The translations under genes were made by a program, and so were the position numbers. A stretch of 26,834 bases of DNA from a virus: positions 1 through 26,834 of IMG/VR virus record IMGVR_UViG_3300035670_001079. The stretch is one strand, 5' to 3'. Under the pieces are notes generated by a model. The model ran no database searches and was not told the DNA's origin. It was given only the letters and a program-made list of their open reading frames with translations. Positions 26,705 through 26,834 of this stretch are shown piece by piece (within the stretch, counting starts at the first letter, position 1; each line of letters opens with the position of its first letter).

Positions 26705-26834
26705 TATGCTGAACCCCACTTAATTCTTTGTGCTGTCTTACTTGCAAACTCCATACCTTTGTCATTAGGGAAATATATCTTTTGTGAGTTTTCAGCAGTT
26801 CTTCTTCCTGAAGTCTTTTCAAAATCTGCCCAAT
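26704..26834 (-). CDS. Tail-region protein, C-terminal fragment
   Basis: The frame is open from the right edge to a TAA at 26704-26706 and codes for the last 42 residues of a longer protein (FEKTSGRRTAENSQKIYFPN, DKGMEFASKTAQRIKWGSA). It ends at the overlap with the HlyC-like start. Its position just before J suggests a minor tail protein, but too little is visible to name a family. Confidence 0.5.
   Translation of the reverse strand, partial: WADFEKTSGRRTAENSQKIYFPNDKGMEFASKTAQRIKWGSA

Overview
This window is part of a tailed-phage (Caudoviricetes) genome with very low G+C (about 30% by eye) and A/T-ending codons. It carries a near-complete siphovirus-type gene set: small and large terminase, portal, Mu-F-like head protein, a scaffold-like protein, a lambda-J-like tail-tip protein and a glycine-rich tail fibre. 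Several proteins belong to small families that I associate with marine phages, such as the decoration-like 94-aa protein, the DUF3310-type protein and the 2OG-Fe(II) oxygenase. With the base composition this suggests a marine alphaproteobacterial host, possibly SAR11-like. The host is inference. I see no integrase, transposase, CRISPR array or tRNA.

Layout. From 1 to 12469 every gene is leftward. Read in transcription order from the divergent region, this arm has: a small basic protein; an HNH protein; a DnaA-domain-IV-like protein; a small cytosine-MTase-like protein; a winged-helix replication-type protein; a probable terminator; an acidic protein; a GH73-type glucosaminidase; two small basic proteins; a zinc metallopeptidase; small terminase; an MT-A70 methylase; and a run of tiny proteins. 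A five-gene glycosyltransferase/methyltransferase island follows. Last come large terminase, portal, head protein and scaffold, which runs off the left edge.

At 12470-12671 lies a divergent region with a perfect DnaA box and imperfect AT-rich direct repeats. It is a good replication-origin candidate. From 12672 to 17223 genes run rightward: about eight very small ORFs (two of them single-membrane-span peptides), a lipoprotein, an XRE-type regulator, a RecB/Cas4-like nuclease with a possible ssDNA-binding partner, and a second PD-(D/E)XK-like protein. Between them, at 15894-15972, is a compact inverted-repeat structure that folds on paper into a three-way junction. It is the best candidate here for an undescribed RNA element.

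From 17220 to the right edge genes are leftward again: a two-span membrane protein (holin candidate), a beta-rich structural protein, an HNH protein, DUF3310, an M15 peptidase endolysin, a metallophosphoesterase, an XhlA-like membrane protein, a 2OG oxygenase, tail fibre, J-like protein, an HlyC-like acyltransferase and another tail-region gene cut by the edge. If the genome is circular or circularly permuted, the missing part should join scaffold to tail and hold major capsid, head-tail connectors, major tail protein and tape measure.

Most neighbours overlap by 1-8 nt (ATGA or TAATG), so translation is probably coupled within long operons. All functional calls rest on motif reading; no database search was run.
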